A stretch of 51,658 nt of DNA from Candidatus Thorarchaeota archaeon (GTDB lineage: Archaea; Asgardarchaeota; Thorarchaeia; Thorarchaeales; Thorarchaeaceae). A program made the translations under genes and the position numbers. Shown here in pieces: positions 8,668-17,824 of this stretch. How positions within the stretch are numbered: the first letter of the stretch is position 1; each line of letters begins with the position of its first letter. Where the stretch lies: positions 1-51,658 of the forward strand of contig JAEORX010000005.1 of NCBI GenBank assembly GCA_016840685.1. The letters run 5' to 3'. Below the pieces are notes generated by a model. That model saw only the letters and a list, made by a program, of their open reading frames with translations. It was not told the DNA's origin and did no database searches.

Positions 8668-11541
8668 CTAATAATCGACAGTCGTACCTCCGACCTCCAT
8701 TTGTGCCATCAGAACTCCAACTTGCTCAAACGCTTTTTCGATGTCTAATCTAACATTCGTGCTATCTACAACAGAGAAGTATTGTCCCTCTGGAATTCTT
8801 TCGCAGATTGATTCCAAGAGCTCTTCTGTAGTGATGAGTTGTCCTGTTTTGCTTGATCTTATTCGTTTGTCAGTGTCTGCTCTTTGACTCAGCTCTTGTC
8901 CCACTCCAATGATGAGGAGATTGACATCCAAATGATGGTCTCGGATGAAGCCCTCGATTGTGAGGGGTCTCTTTCTCTTCATCCTGTCCTCTGCAGTTAT
9001 GATTCCTTCAAGGACATCCAAGGAATAGATCTTTGAGCTATTATCCTGACCATCAGTTAGAGCTATCACCCATCTATGCTCGCTTGACTCGATTTTCTCG
9101 AGCTCCTCGAGAGCTCTTCCAAGTGCGTCGTAGAAGGCGGTTGCGTAGTTAGGATACTTCAAGGATTTGAGTATCTTGACAATCTTGTTCTCATCATCAT
9201 CACGATCACCCTTCACAGTGAGTGGGAGAAGCTCTCGATATGATGAGTTGAAGACAATGACAGACACTTGGTCCTGAGGGTTAACCTGACTATGTAGAAT
9301 TTCTAGGGCTCCATTGACTGCGGCCTTGATCCGGTTCTGGGCTTGCATACTACCTGAGTAATCAATCACAAATGTGACGCTCTTCCTGAACATAATTGAC
9401 CTTCTGAGTTTCTCTGCTTTCCTTCTCACTTCATGGCTGGGTTTCTTCAACTGATCTAGGACATCACCAAGTCTCTGCATGGCAAAGACAACTAGCCACA
9501 ACTCATCTGTTTCCTGTCCATAGGAGATTGCTTTGTTATAGGCGTCCTCCGCCTTTCTCCACTTTCCTTGAACTTGATGAAGTTCTCCTTCGTGATAGTG
9601 GATGTAAGCCAGACTCCTCGAATAGTCTATTGACTCAGCAATCTCTCTTGCCTCATCAAATCGAGACTGGGCTTGACTATAACGACCATCTCGCATCATT
9701 ACAAGTCCCATTGCATCAAACCGCTTTGCTAGGCCATATTCATTCTTTAGGATTCGGTCTATAGCCTCTGCGTCTTCTAGCAGCTTCATTGCTTTATCCG
9801 CATGACCTCGATCCATCTCAACAAGCGCCATGTTGTGGTAGAGGGAGGCTACTCTTGTCATCGCATCTCGTTCATCCGTGCCATCCTCTTTTGCCTGCTT
9901 GAGTAACTTCTCAGCAATCGCCAGAGACTGGCTATAGTAATCCATAGCATTACCGGTATCTCCACGCTGCCTGAAGACATTGCCAATGTTGAGGAGCATG
10001 GTCTGCTCTCCTACATCAATCTGAAGTCTTCGGCTAATCTCCAACAGGTTCTGATAATTGGCTAGTGCCCGGTTGAGATCTCCACGAATAAAGGCTTGAT
10101 TACCAAACCTAGCTGCCTCTTGAAAACTGAGGAGTGCATCAACAGTCGTTCCAACCTCCTCATACATCGCTCCTGCTGTTGTGATACCGCGGGTGAAGTC
10201 CTGCCGAGCCATTTTGTTTACCAAGCGGGTCATCTCTGTGATTGGTTCAATCACTGAATTAGCCCTTCGATATGAAACGAGCGTGACTACTCCTGCAACT
10301 ACTGCCAAAACCACCCCCAAAGCGATGGTGAGAATAAGTGTCTGTGTTCCAACCAAATCGAGCATCTCTCTTGCAGGACCCACGACATCTGAATTGGGAA
10401 CTATAATTGCTAACACATAGTCTGTATTGGTTACGCTTACATAAGCAAGATACCAAACTTCTCCATCTTTCTCGAATTCCTCTAATCCTGAAGATTCAAT
10501 CAATACGGTGGAAGTTAGTAGATTTCGGAATGCTACAGCTTCGCTGCTAGATGTGCTTCCGAATTCAATCTGTTCAATTGGGAGCGGGTCATCGAATACA
10601 CCTAGGTCTGGGTGGGCAACGACAACTCCACTAAGATCAAGCAAGAACGAGTACCCCTTTTCTAGTACATCGAGACTCAATACTTTCTCATTAATAGTGG
10701 CCATGGTAACGTCAGCTGACACGACGCCAATCAGTGTCCCATTGTCAAAACGCACTGGTCTGCCCATAGAGATTACCAATCCCACTGATGGGTCAATATA
10801 TGGCTCAGTGAAAACAATGCTATCATCACCTGGGTCTTGTGCTACAACATTTGTATACCATTCTTCAACATTGGGATCATAGTCATCTTCAGGTGGAACT
10901 GGGTTTCCATCATCATCCTCTTGGAAATAGAAGAGGTTGTCGAAGGGGTAGTTCCTAAAGAGGTGCTGGTCTGAAATTCCCAAATCAAATCCCATGTAAA
11001 GCCATCTATAGTCAGCGTTCATCTCGTGAAGTGCTCGAAAGATGTTCACCATATTTGATGAAACATCAAGAGCGTATTGTGTTCCTGGAGAAAGGTCATG
11101 AGGATCATTGTTATTCCATGCAAATCGCGGCATGTAGTAGCAATCAGTCTGAAATGTGATGAAGTCGGAAAAATAGGCGTCAACAATAGCTGGGGTTGTT
11201 TCAAAAACCAAGTCTCCCCAGTTTGGCTCATCTGCCTCATCCCAATAATAACTGTACTCTGGAGTCGCATTGATTCTCTCATTAAACAAGTCTTCGCAAT
11301 ATGCCTCCATCATATAGACGCCATCAACATAATTCTTCCACCTCTCCTCAATGAAAAGACCCGTGTCATTCGAGAGTCTCATAAGATTAGCAAGTTCTTC
11401 TGCTTTCAATTCCTCTGCGGCGTCAGCGGCGTTCGCGTTAGAAACATCATTTATTGCGAGTATCGATAAGGAAGAAATAACCAATATCGGTATCAATGCA
11501 ACAGTTACAAATGTGACTACTATACGTTTTGAGATGTTCAT
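8668..11541 (-). CDS. Cache-HAMP-TPR-VWA membrane receptor
   Basis: I place the start at the ATG at 11541, immediately after the upstream stop (TAG at 11543-11545), giving 957 residues; the reading frame extends further up only into the preceding gene. Order: membrane segment 7-30, extracellular double Cache about 35-395, membrane segment 400-423, HAMP about 424-475, TPR repeats about 483-700, von Willebrand A domain about 718-950. The VWA metal site is complete: D727-x-S729-x-S731, T801 and D830. The Cache pocket has E226-x-W228-Y229, Y248-x-D250 and D277, like the neighbouring receptor. TPR and VWA domains bind proteins, so the output is presumably regulated partner binding or assembly at the inner membrane face. 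No effector is obvious beyond the operon partners. Confidence 0.85.
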   Translation of the reverse strand: MNISKRIVVTFVTVALIPILVISSLSILAINDVSNANAADAAEELKAEELANLMRLSNDTGLFIEERWKNYVDGVYMMEAYCEDLFNERINATPEYSYYWDEADEPNWGDLVFETTPAIVDAYFSDFITFQTDCYYMPRFAWNNNDPHDLSPGTQYALDVSSNMVNIFRALHEMNADYRWLYMGFDLGISDQHLFRNYPFDNLFYFQEDDDGNPVPPEDDYDPNVEEWYTNVVAQDPGDDSIVFTEPYIDPSVGLVISMGRPVRFDNGTLIGVVSADVTMATINEKVLSLDVLEKGYSFLLDLSGVVVAHPDLGVFDDPLPIEQIEFGSTSSSEAVAFRNLLTSTVLIESSGLEEFEKDGEVWYLAYVSVTNTDYVLAIIVPNSDVVGPAREMLDLVGTQTLILTIALGVVLAVVAGVVTLVSYRRANSVIEPITEMTRLVNKMARQDFTRGITTAGAMYEEVGTTVDALLSFQEAARFGNQAFIRGDLNRALANYQNLLEISRRLQIDVGEQTMLLNIGNVFRQRGDTGNAMDYYSQSLAIAEKLLKQAKEDGTDERDAMTRVASLYHNMALVEMDRGHADKAMKLLEDAEAIDRILKNEYGLAKRFDAMGLVMMRDGRYSQAQSRFDEAREIAESIDYSRSLAYIHYHEGELHQVQGKWRKAEDAYNKAISYGQETDELWLVVFAMQRLGDVLDQLKKPSHEVRRKAEKLRRSIMFRKSVTFVIDYSGSMQAQNRIKAAVNGALEILHSQVNPQDQVSVIVFNSSYRELLPLTVKGDRDDDENKIVKILKSLKYPNYATAFYDALGRALEELEKIESSEHRWVIALTDGQDNSSKIYSLDVLEGIITAEDRMKRKRPLTIEGFIRDHHLDVNLLIIGVGQELSQRADTDKRIRSSKTGQLITTEELLESICERIPEGQYFSVVDSTNVRLDIEKAFEQVGVLMAQMEVGGTTVDY

Positions 11542-11542
11542 T

Positions 11543-12982
11543 CTAACCACTCCAGGTTTCCAGTTCATCCAGCATTTTCCTCTCGAAGTCATTGATGTCT
11601 TGCTTCTTTTCCAAGAGGAATTCATCCCCTATGAGGGAGCCCTTGATGGATCCCTCACCAAGGAGAATGATGAGTGTCCGACGTAGAATTCCACGATCCA
11701 CACCTGTTTCTCTTTCAAGACGACGAATGTCCAAGGTATCAGTCCCTTGAAGGATATCTCGTAGTGTCCCTTTCACTCTCCGAATATCCTCCTTTGAAGG
11801 CGTTGGTATCTTTTTCTTGGGTTCAGTCCGTACGAAGGTGTTACCATCTATGTGTCCTTCAATAGCATCACTCTGAATCATGGCTTGAAGGCTACGGCGT
11901 ATATTATATGCTGCAGGTCTGGGAAGCGTCCGTCGAAGAATGCGGTCCAGCTCCTTAAGCTTGATTCTGTTGTGCTTTGATGTGATTGAGTCTATGCTCT
12001 CTTGGATATACTCCTCGACAGCATACTCCTCAATCATTTCTAACCGAGCTCCGCATGATGAACAGGTGCTCGCTTCAGGCGATGCTGGAGCGCCGCAGTT
12101 CCCGCATTTGATGGCTCTTCTGTAGAGGACCGTCTTAGTCGAACCAATCTGCTGTAGAATGACCTTCTCGCTCCTAGTCACTTTACCAGACTCTTGGACT
12201 TCCCAGAAACTCAGTTTCTGGTCCTTAGTACTCACGACTAGGAATGCAACATCTGAGATGTCATCTGGAATCCCTGTAGCCATGGCTCTTGGAGTATCGC
12301 CCACCTCTAATCGAGCAACCTCATTTCCATCAAGATCCCATATCCTCAGTGTCGATGAGTGGTTTCCTGATATGAAGAGAGTCCTATCACTAAATGAGAG
12401 GACTGCAAAGACTGACAGATCCGACCCAAGTTGAAGTTCTTTCAATTGATATCCTGCTGCTGTGAGTATAGTGACTAATCCAGTCTTGTCAGCAACTACG
12501 ACCTCTAGTTCTGTGTCCTTTGTGATGTCCTCCAACCACACGTCAGCAATGGGTTCTCTCATGGTCTTTGTGAAGATGGCGTCTCTATCATCGTTATAGA
12601 GTATTACCCGATTGTTTTGCAATGCAACAACGACTTCAGCTGCATCATCGCCATCAACATCTCTTGCATCACATGCAACTACATTGCTCTCCAACTTGAT
12701 GTTCCAAACAGGGCTACCCCTATGATCAACAACAAGGACTTGTTTTCCCACCCCGCCTACTAGAGCATCCTTGCCTTCACCCTCGATATCTGCAACTGCA
12801 ATGCAACGAACCTTGCTGCTCCACTTCCGTGTGCTCCGAAGTGTACCCCTCGCATCAAAGACTCTAAGGCGGTCTCCATAATCAAGAGAGAAAATCTGAG
12901 TGCTAGCATCCTGCCTTTGGCGAACATAGACAGAGTATACATTCGCAGAAGTAGGTACCTCTGCAACTGGGCGAATCTTCAA
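11543..12982 (-). CDS. Beta-propeller / zinc-ribbon / winged-helix-like protein
   Basis: 479 residues starting at TTG (12982) with an AGGAT Shine-Dalgarno upstream. Residues about 1-280 are repeated four-stranded blades of WD/PQQ type, several with Asp-rich turns (D-V-D-G-D-D) like FG-GAP repeats and one with an R-I-W-D-L-D-G blade end. A C-x-x-C...C-x-x-C zinc ribbon (C-G-N-C and C-S-S-C) lies near residues 298-317. The C-terminal 150 residues are helical with two basic segments that resemble winged helices (L-x-R-I-L-R-R and E-R-E-T-G-V-D-R-G-I-L-R-R). No signal peptide is visible, so it is probably cytoplasmic. It is the first gene of the Cache/VWA/speA/larE operon and may be its scaffold or regulator. 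Confidence 0.75.
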   Translation of the reverse strand: MKIRPVAEVPTSANVYSVYVRQRQDASTQIFSLDYGDRLRVFDARGTLRSTRKWSSKVRCIAVADIEGEGKDALVGGVGKQVLVVDHRGSPVWNIKLESNVVACDARDVDGDDAAEVVVALQNNRVILYNDDRDAIFTKTMREPIADVWLEDITKDTELEVVVADKTGLVTILTAAGYQLKELQLGSDLSVFAVLSFSDRTLFISGNHSSTLRIWDLDGNEVARLEVGDTPRAMATGIPDDISDVAFLVVSTKDQKLSFWEVQESGKVTRSEKVILQQIGSTKTVLYRRAIKCGNCGAPASPEASTCSSCGARLEMIEEYAVEEYIQESIDSITSKHNRIKLKELDRILRRTLPRPAAYNIRRSLQAMIQSDAIEGHIDGNTFVRTEPKKKIPTPSKEDIRRVKGTLRDILQGTDTLDIRRLERETGVDRGILRRTLIILLGEGSIKGSLIGDEFLLEKKQDINDFERKMLDELETWSG

Positions 12983-13019
12983 CTTCTATCCTGCACCTTA
13001 TGCACACTTGTTGCATAGC

Positions 13020-13027
13020 CATATAAG
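13020..13027. promoter_or_regulatory. Near-symmetric TATA box shared by divergent genes
   Basis: ATATAAGT, flanked as CATATAAGTATG, lies 26 bp from the HDAC-family ATG at 13052 on the plus strand. On the minus strand it places a start near 12998, just above the TTG of the propeller gene. One element can therefore serve both directions. Confidence 0.55.
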
Positions 13028-13051
13028 TATGCACAGATTCGGTGAAAATTA

Positions 13052-14128
13052 ATGAGAAACTCGGACATGTGCAGGGTTGGTTTTCTCTGGAATCCCCGCC
13101 TAGAAACCTTTGACTTTGGGACGAAGCATCCAATACGTGTTGGAAGATTCCAGATGGTCCGAGACTTCTTGGCTGCCAACGATTTTCTAAGTCAACCTAA
13201 TGTTGAAATTATAACTCCTGAGCCACTCTCAGATGAGCTGTTGAAAACAATCCATGCCCAAGAGTATCTTGATGCAGTCAGAAGGATCTCAGAGACTGGA
13301 GAGGGTCAGATTGCCATAGACACTCCTGGATTCAAGGGAATCTTTGAGAATGCAAGTATAACTTCGGGTGCAACTGTTACTGGAGTTCGAGCAGTTGCAT
13401 CAGGAACCATTGACCACTTTCTCTCTCCAACCGGTGGGTTTCATCATGCTAAATTTGATTGGGGCGGAGGGTTTTGCATTTTCAATGATGTGGCTGCAGC
13501 GGTCTTTGAATTGAAAAATCTCGGATATCACAAAATACTAGTCGCAGACTTTGATGTACATCATGGTAACGGAACACAGACCTATTTCTATGATGACCCT
13601 GGAGTGATGCAGATATCTTTCCATGAGGATCCAGAATGGATGTTTCCACATGATGGCTTCATTCATGACATCGGAGAGGGTCCCGGTCGCGGCTACACAA
13701 TAAACATGCATTTTCCAATGGACTCCTGTGACGGAGTCTATATGTACGCCTTTGATGAGATTGTACCTCCACTTGTCGAATTCTATGAACCTGAGTTCAT
13801 CATCCTGCTCCCGGGTTTTGATGCTCACTATAGAGACCGTCTAGCACACCTCAACCTTACCACAGACGCAATCAGGTCTGTTGCTTCCTACTTTCATGAT
13901 GTATCTCATAGGTTTAGCAAGGGTCGTCTTGGAGTCCTTGCGGGTGGTGGTTATACCAACGACTCATTCAAGTGGGGTATTGGTGTTGTGATGTCAGTCC
14001 TCTCTGGATACAGATACAATCCTCCCAAACAAGAACCCCCCTTTGAGGATGATGAGGAAACTTGGGATACTGTTCGTGCAAATGTCGACAGAGTCAAAGC
14101 TCTTGTGTTTCCTGAACTTGGAATCTAA
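13052..14128 (+). CDS. Histone-deacetylase-family zinc amidohydrolase
   Basis: A 358-residue enzyme of the arginase/deacetylase fold that removes acetyl groups from amines such as acetyl-lysine. Motifs visible in order: H-H-A (general-base histidines), G-F-C-I-F-N-D, the D-F-D-V-H-H-G-N-G-T-Q zinc motif, S-F-H-E-D, the third zinc Asp in G-F-D-A-H, and the catalytic Tyr in G-G-G-Y. The gatekeeper position after the third zinc ligand is Leu, as in protein deacetylases, not the Glu of polyamine deacetylases. Start is the ATG at 13052, leaderless by TATA position; an ATG at 13067 is also possible. It is divergent from the receptor/speA operon and shares its TATA box. Confidence 0.9.
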   Translation: MRNSDMCRVGFLWNPRLETFDFGTKHPIRVGRFQMVRDFLAANDFLSQPNVEIITPEPLSDELLKTIHAQEYLDAVRRISETGEGQIAIDTPGFKGIFENASITSGATVTGVRAVASGTIDHFLSPTGGFHHAKFDWGGGFCIFNDVAAAVFELKNLGYHKILVADFDVHHGNGTQTYFYDDPGVMQISFHEDPEWMFPHDGFIHDIGEGPGRGYTINMHFPMDSCDGVYMYAFDEIVPPLVEFYEPEFIILLPGFDAHYRDRLAHLNLTTDAIRSVASYFHDVSHRFSKGRLGVLAGGGYTNDSFKWGIGVVMSVLSGYRYNPPKQEPPFEDDEETWDTVRANVDRVKALVFPELGI

Positions 14129-14131
14129 TGC

Positions 14132-15730
14132 CTATGGCAGATGGATTGATTTTAGGAATATAGACTGGAAGTCATCATGAGCCGCAAGCTCGATGTATCT
14201 GGTTTTCGAAACAAAATTACTAGCTACCTCTCTTGCCTTTGATGAGATTAGAAGAGCCTTTGCACCTTCTCCGGCTGCATTTCCAACTTGAATGATACGT
14301 TCTCTTTTGACAGGTGGGAGTAGTCCAATTCCAAGAGCACTCTCAGGGCGAATATAACTCCCAAACGCTCCTGCCAACATCACCGAGTCGATTTCATTAG
14401 TCTTCAAGCCTTCTTCTTGTAACAAAATCGTAGCCCCAGCATTTATCGCAGCCTTCGCTAACTGGACTTGTCGAACATCTTTCTGATTGAACGATATCTT
14501 TCGAGAAGTCGTCTTATCCTCAACTAATACGTAACTTAATCCAAAATCGTCATCATTGTACACCCTAGCAGAGCTTGATTGTATTCTACCTGTATTATCT
14601 ACAATCCCTGACCATTTCATTTCTGCGACAATATCAACAATTGCTGAACCACAGATCCCTTGAGGTTCTACATTACCAATTACTGCAATTTCAGGAGCGC
14701 TGTTCGGATCTTCGATGGAAACATGCTCGATTGCTCCCTCTTGTCCTCGCATTCCATAACGAATTGTCGCCCCTTCAAAAGCTGGACCTGCAGCGGCTGA
14801 ACAACAGGACAAGACCCCTCGATTTGAGAGAACGATCTCACCATTGGTCCCAACATCAATCCCTAGGACTATCTGATCCGAAAAGTCCAGTCGCTCAGAG
14901 AGAATAAATCCGACTGTGTCTCCTCCAACAAATCCAGCAATGTTCGGTGGAAGATAGACCTGCATCTGTTCGAATGCAAGGCCAATTTCATAACCTGAAG
15001 TAAGAACTGAGTTTCGTATTGCGGGTTCATATGGTGCAGCACCAAGCGACCTCACATCAGCGCCCAAAAGGAGGTGGTGCATTGCTGTGTTTCCTACAAT
15101 TGACAATCGTGAGAGTCTATCACTTCTTATCCCTGAGGTTTCAACAAGAGAGTTAATCATTGCATTAATCTCAGTAATGACTCGTTCCTTCAGTTCAAGA
15201 GCGCCATCATGCTCTCGGATTGCATAGGTAATCCTAGACATGACATCCTCACCAAAGACCACCTGGGGGTTGAGTGACGCAATCTGATTCATCTGGGTAC
15301 CAGAATCTAGTGCGAGAAGATATCCCACCAATGTGGTTGTTCCCAAATCAAGTGCAATGCCAAACTTCTCTTCATTTCCTGAATCAGGAACCCACTCATC
15401 TAACCGAGAAACTCCATGTGTTAGTATCTTCATATCCTTACGAACATGAGGTATGACTGCACGAGTGTCTGATTGCACATGGTGTTGACAAGCTAGGCGA
15501 ATCCCTCTCCTTAGATCCTCCGAAGGTATATGTTTGGCATCTTCTGAGGTTGGTTCCGGGGAAGGCTCCAAAACAAGGGAGCACTTCCCACAAGTACCCC
15601 TGCCCCCACAATCTGATGGCAGATGAAGACCAATCATCCTTATTGCATCTAGGAATGTACTTCGATCGTCAACCGAAATACGTAGACCTGATGGTTCAAA
15701 GATGACAATGTGTTTCTTCAATCTGGTCAA
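14132..15730 (-). CDS. RACo-like [2Fe-2S] ferredoxin/ASKHA reductive activator
   Basis: 532 residues. Residues about 8-95 are a plant-type ferredoxin domain with C41, C47, C50 and C81 as [2Fe-2S] ligands. From about 115 on is an ASKHA ATPase domain of the DUF4445/RACo type, with the phosphate loop G-I-A-L-D-L-G-T-T-T and later G-I-D-V-G-T-N-G-E. Such proteins use ATP to drive low-potential electrons into corrinoid proteins, reactivating inactive Co(II). No corrinoid protein or methyltransferase is in the window, so the client is unknown. It converges on the HDAC gene with a 3-nt gap. Confidence 0.87.
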   Translation of the reverse strand: MTRLKKHIVIFEPSGLRISVDDRSTFLDAIRMIGLHLPSDCGGRGTCGKCSLVLEPSPEPTSEDAKHIPSEDLRRGIRLACQHHVQSDTRAVIPHVRKDMKILTHGVSRLDEWVPDSGNEEKFGIALDLGTTTLVGYLLALDSGTQMNQIASLNPQVVFGEDVMSRITYAIREHDGALELKERVITEINAMINSLVETSGIRSDRLSRLSIVGNTAMHHLLLGADVRSLGAAPYEPAIRNSVLTSGYEIGLAFEQMQVYLPPNIAGFVGGDTVGFILSERLDFSDQIVLGIDVGTNGEIVLSNRGVLSCCSAAAGPAFEGATIRYGMRGQEGAIEHVSIEDPNSAPEIAVIGNVEPQGICGSAIVDIVAEMKWSGIVDNTGRIQSSSARVYNDDDFGLSYVLVEDKTTSRKISFNQKDVRQVQLAKAAINAGATILLQEEGLKTNEIDSVMLAGAFGSYIRPESALGIGLLPPVKRERIIQVGNAAGEGAKALLISSKAREVASNFVSKTRYIELAAHDDFQSIFLKSIHLP

Positions 15731-15910
15731 TCCTTAGTGATTCGTATGTAAATCTACATGTAATTCTTTACTCTTCTCCTTTAGAAAAAGTGATATCTTA
15801 GGAAACTAAAAATACCACAATTTTCGGGATATTTATGAGCAAGGTGTTTAGTAATACACTTGATTCTAATTAACACCCTACAGAAAAACAAGAAGTCTGG
15901 AGTATGACCG

Positions 15911-17380
15911 GTGATGGGTACTGAAAAACGGACTCGGAAACGCAAGTCAAATATACCAGACAAAGCGGAGCAGCTCTTTGAACTTTCAAGTGATAAAGGG
16001 ATTCTAAAACTCATTTTGGATAATGCTCACGAAGGCATCGCAGTTATTGGTGATGATTATATTCTTGAATACATTAACGAGCCAGGCGCGAGAATTTTCG
16101 GAGGGCTGGTAGACGATCTTGTGGGATACGACTTTCGTCAATTCTTAAAGGATGATATGGTCAAGATTGTCGCAGAGCGCTATGAAAAGAGAAGGAAAGG
16201 GGAAGAAGTACCTGATGTGTATTCATTTCGTATACTACGAAAGGATGGAGGAGAAATAACTCTCGAAGGACGGGTAGAATTATTCCGAACTGCCGACGGA
16301 AAGCTGAAGACATTCGCTCATTTCCTTGACATCACACAGCTTCTTGAGAATAGAGATGCGCTTCAGGAGTCTGAAACAAGGTATAAACTACTAGTCGAAA
16401 CTATGAATGATGGTCTAGCAATTGATAATGAAAAAGGAGAACTAGTTTATGCAAACGAAGCCTTCTCTCGTATGCTAGGATACAAACCCGATGAGATAAT
16501 CGGAAAGAGATGGATTGAATTCACTAAAGAAATGACCATGAATGGTTTTAAGGAAAAAGTGTCTGCACGAAAAACTGGCATTTCTGAGAGTTACGAATTG
16601 ATATGGACCAGTAAGATTGGAGAGCTCATTCCCACCATCGTTTCTGCAACTCCATACTTTAATCGTAATGGAAACTTCATAGGTACTTTTGCTGTCATCA
16701 CTGAAATCTCAGCTCAGAAACAAGCGGAGGAAACTGTTCAGTTCTATCTCGACCTTCTTAGTCATGATATTGCAAATCAGCTTCAAGTGATAATGACAAG
16801 TAGCGGACTTCTCGAGGAGGAGGTACCTGCCTCATACATTGATGATGCCAGAAAGGACATTCTAGATGCTGTCGAACGCTGTAATAGACTAATCACAAAG
16901 GTGAAGCGTGCGGCTCAAATCAGATTCATTCCCCTCTCCCGAATAGATCTAACACCAGTCATAAAGGAAAAAATCAAGGTTCTAGAACGTGTATACAATG
17001 CTAAGGTACACCTCACAGGGTTGAAGAAGGGCATTATAGTAGAAGCTGATGTCCTTCTTGGTGAAATGATTTGGAACCTTCTTGAGAATGCGACCCGGCA
17101 CAATCCGAAGGAGGAGAAGCAGGTCTGGGTGACTTGTGAGGTTGACTCAGAGAGTTGCCGTTTAACCATTGCAGATGACGGACCTGGAATTAGTGACATG
17201 CGAAAGAAGATCCTCTTTACGGAAAGAAAGTATGGCGGAGGAGTAGGAATAGCTCTCGTTTCCCAAATGATACGTAAGTATGGCGGCACTATCGACGTGC
17301 AAGATAGAGTAATTGGTAAACCCGCTATGGGCACGAAGTTTCTTGTTACTCTTCGTATGGCTGAGCGCCGCAAAGACTAA
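15911..17380 (+). CDS. Soluble PAS-PAS sensor histidine kinase
   Basis: 489 residues and no membrane segment. It has a basic N-terminus, PAS domain about 35-145, second PAS about 155-270, then a dimerisation/phosphoacceptor segment with H285 in L-L-S-H-D-I-A-N-Q-L-Q. The HATPase domain at about 380-485 has N-box N-L-L-E-N-A-T-R-H-N and G1 box D-D-G-P-G-I. The start is GTG at 15911 or ATG at 15914, with GGAG about 9 nt upstream. No response regulator is nearby, so it is an orphan kinase; partner and signal are unknown. Confidence 0.87.
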   Translation: MMGTEKRTRKRKSNIPDKAEQLFELSSDKGILKLILDNAHEGIAVIGDDYILEYINEPGARIFGGLVDDLVGYDFRQFLKDDMVKIVAERYEKRRKGEEVPDVYSFRILRKDGGEITLEGRVELFRTADGKLKTFAHFLDITQLLENRDALQESETRYKLLVETMNDGLAIDNEKGELVYANEAFSRMLGYKPDEIIGKRWIEFTKEMTMNGFKEKVSARKTGISESYELIWTSKIGELIPTIVSATPYFNRNGNFIGTFAVITEISAQKQAEETVQFYLDLLSHDIANQLQVIMTSSGLLEEEVPASYIDDARKDILDAVERCNRLITKVKRAAQIRFIPLSRIDLTPVIKEKIKVLERVYNAKVHLTGLKKGIIVEADVLLGEMIWNLLENATRHNPKEEKQVWVTCEVDSESCRLTIADDGPGISDMRKKILFTERKYGGGVGIALVSQMIRKYGGTIDVQDRVIGKPAMGTKFLVTLRMAERRKD

Positions 17381-17394
17381 TTCCAATCGTGACG

Positions 17395-17679
17395 TTATCG
17401 TATCCGATTCTCAATACGTTCGTATAAACCTTCAAAGAAGTCTTTCTTCCTAATCTTGCCCTTGTTTATGGTGAAGAAACTCGTTTTGATTCTATAGAGC
17501 TTGTTCTTTATCTCACTATACTGCTTGAGCTTCTTCTTACCCACAGCATTGTTAATTATTGTTGTGACTGCTTCAGGGAAGTTATCGATATATTGACACT
17601 GCTTGATCTGAATGTGAAACAATGTGCTACTCAGTATGTCCTTTCGAGAAATACATCTGTTCTCCATTGTCATATGCAC
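17395..17679 (-). CDS. Possible small hypothetical protein
   Basis: A 94-codon reading frame in an otherwise gene-free 440-bp gap. The product is Lys- and Ile-rich (K-K-D-F-F-E-G-L-Y-E-R at the C-terminus) with no recognisable family. It has three possible ATGs in its first 11 codons and no clear Shine-Dalgarno. A 14-bp perfect palindrome lies upstream at 17705-17718. It could be a real short gene or chance; I cannot decide. Confidence 0.3.
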   Translation of the reverse strand: MHMTMENRCISRKDILSSTLFHIQIKQCQYIDNFPEAVTTIINNAVGKKKLKQYSEIKNKLYRIKTSFFTINKGKIRKKDFFEGLYERIENRIR

Positions 17680-17704
17680 GGTCCCCAGAAAACCGAGGAG
17701 GTTT

Positions 17705-17718
17705 CTTTCTTAAGAAAG
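17705..17718. repeat. Perfect 14-bp palindrome CTTTCTTAAGAAAG
   Basis: A self-complementary 14-mer in the intergenic gap between the histidine kinase and the radical SAM activase, about 105 bp upstream of the latter. It may be an operator; no known consensus is recognised. Confidence 0.5.
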
Positions 17719-17824
17719 TTCTAGAAAAAAGATTCATGAAATCTAGTAATACTACTCCAATATTCGTCAAATAGGTTGAAATTTTAACTCGAACTCCTTA
17801 AGATAAAATCGGACTTGAAAAACC

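Noticed and set aside
7190-11541. Cache domains as ordinary amino-acid sensors
   Set aside because: The Arg of the R-x-W-Y motif, needed for the ligand carboxylate, is Glu in both proteins.
13052-14128. HDAC-family gene as a dedicated acetylpolyamine deacetylase paired with speA
   Set aside because: The gatekeeper residue after the third zinc ligand is Leu, not the Glu typical of polyamine deacetylases; kept only as a weak regulatory link.
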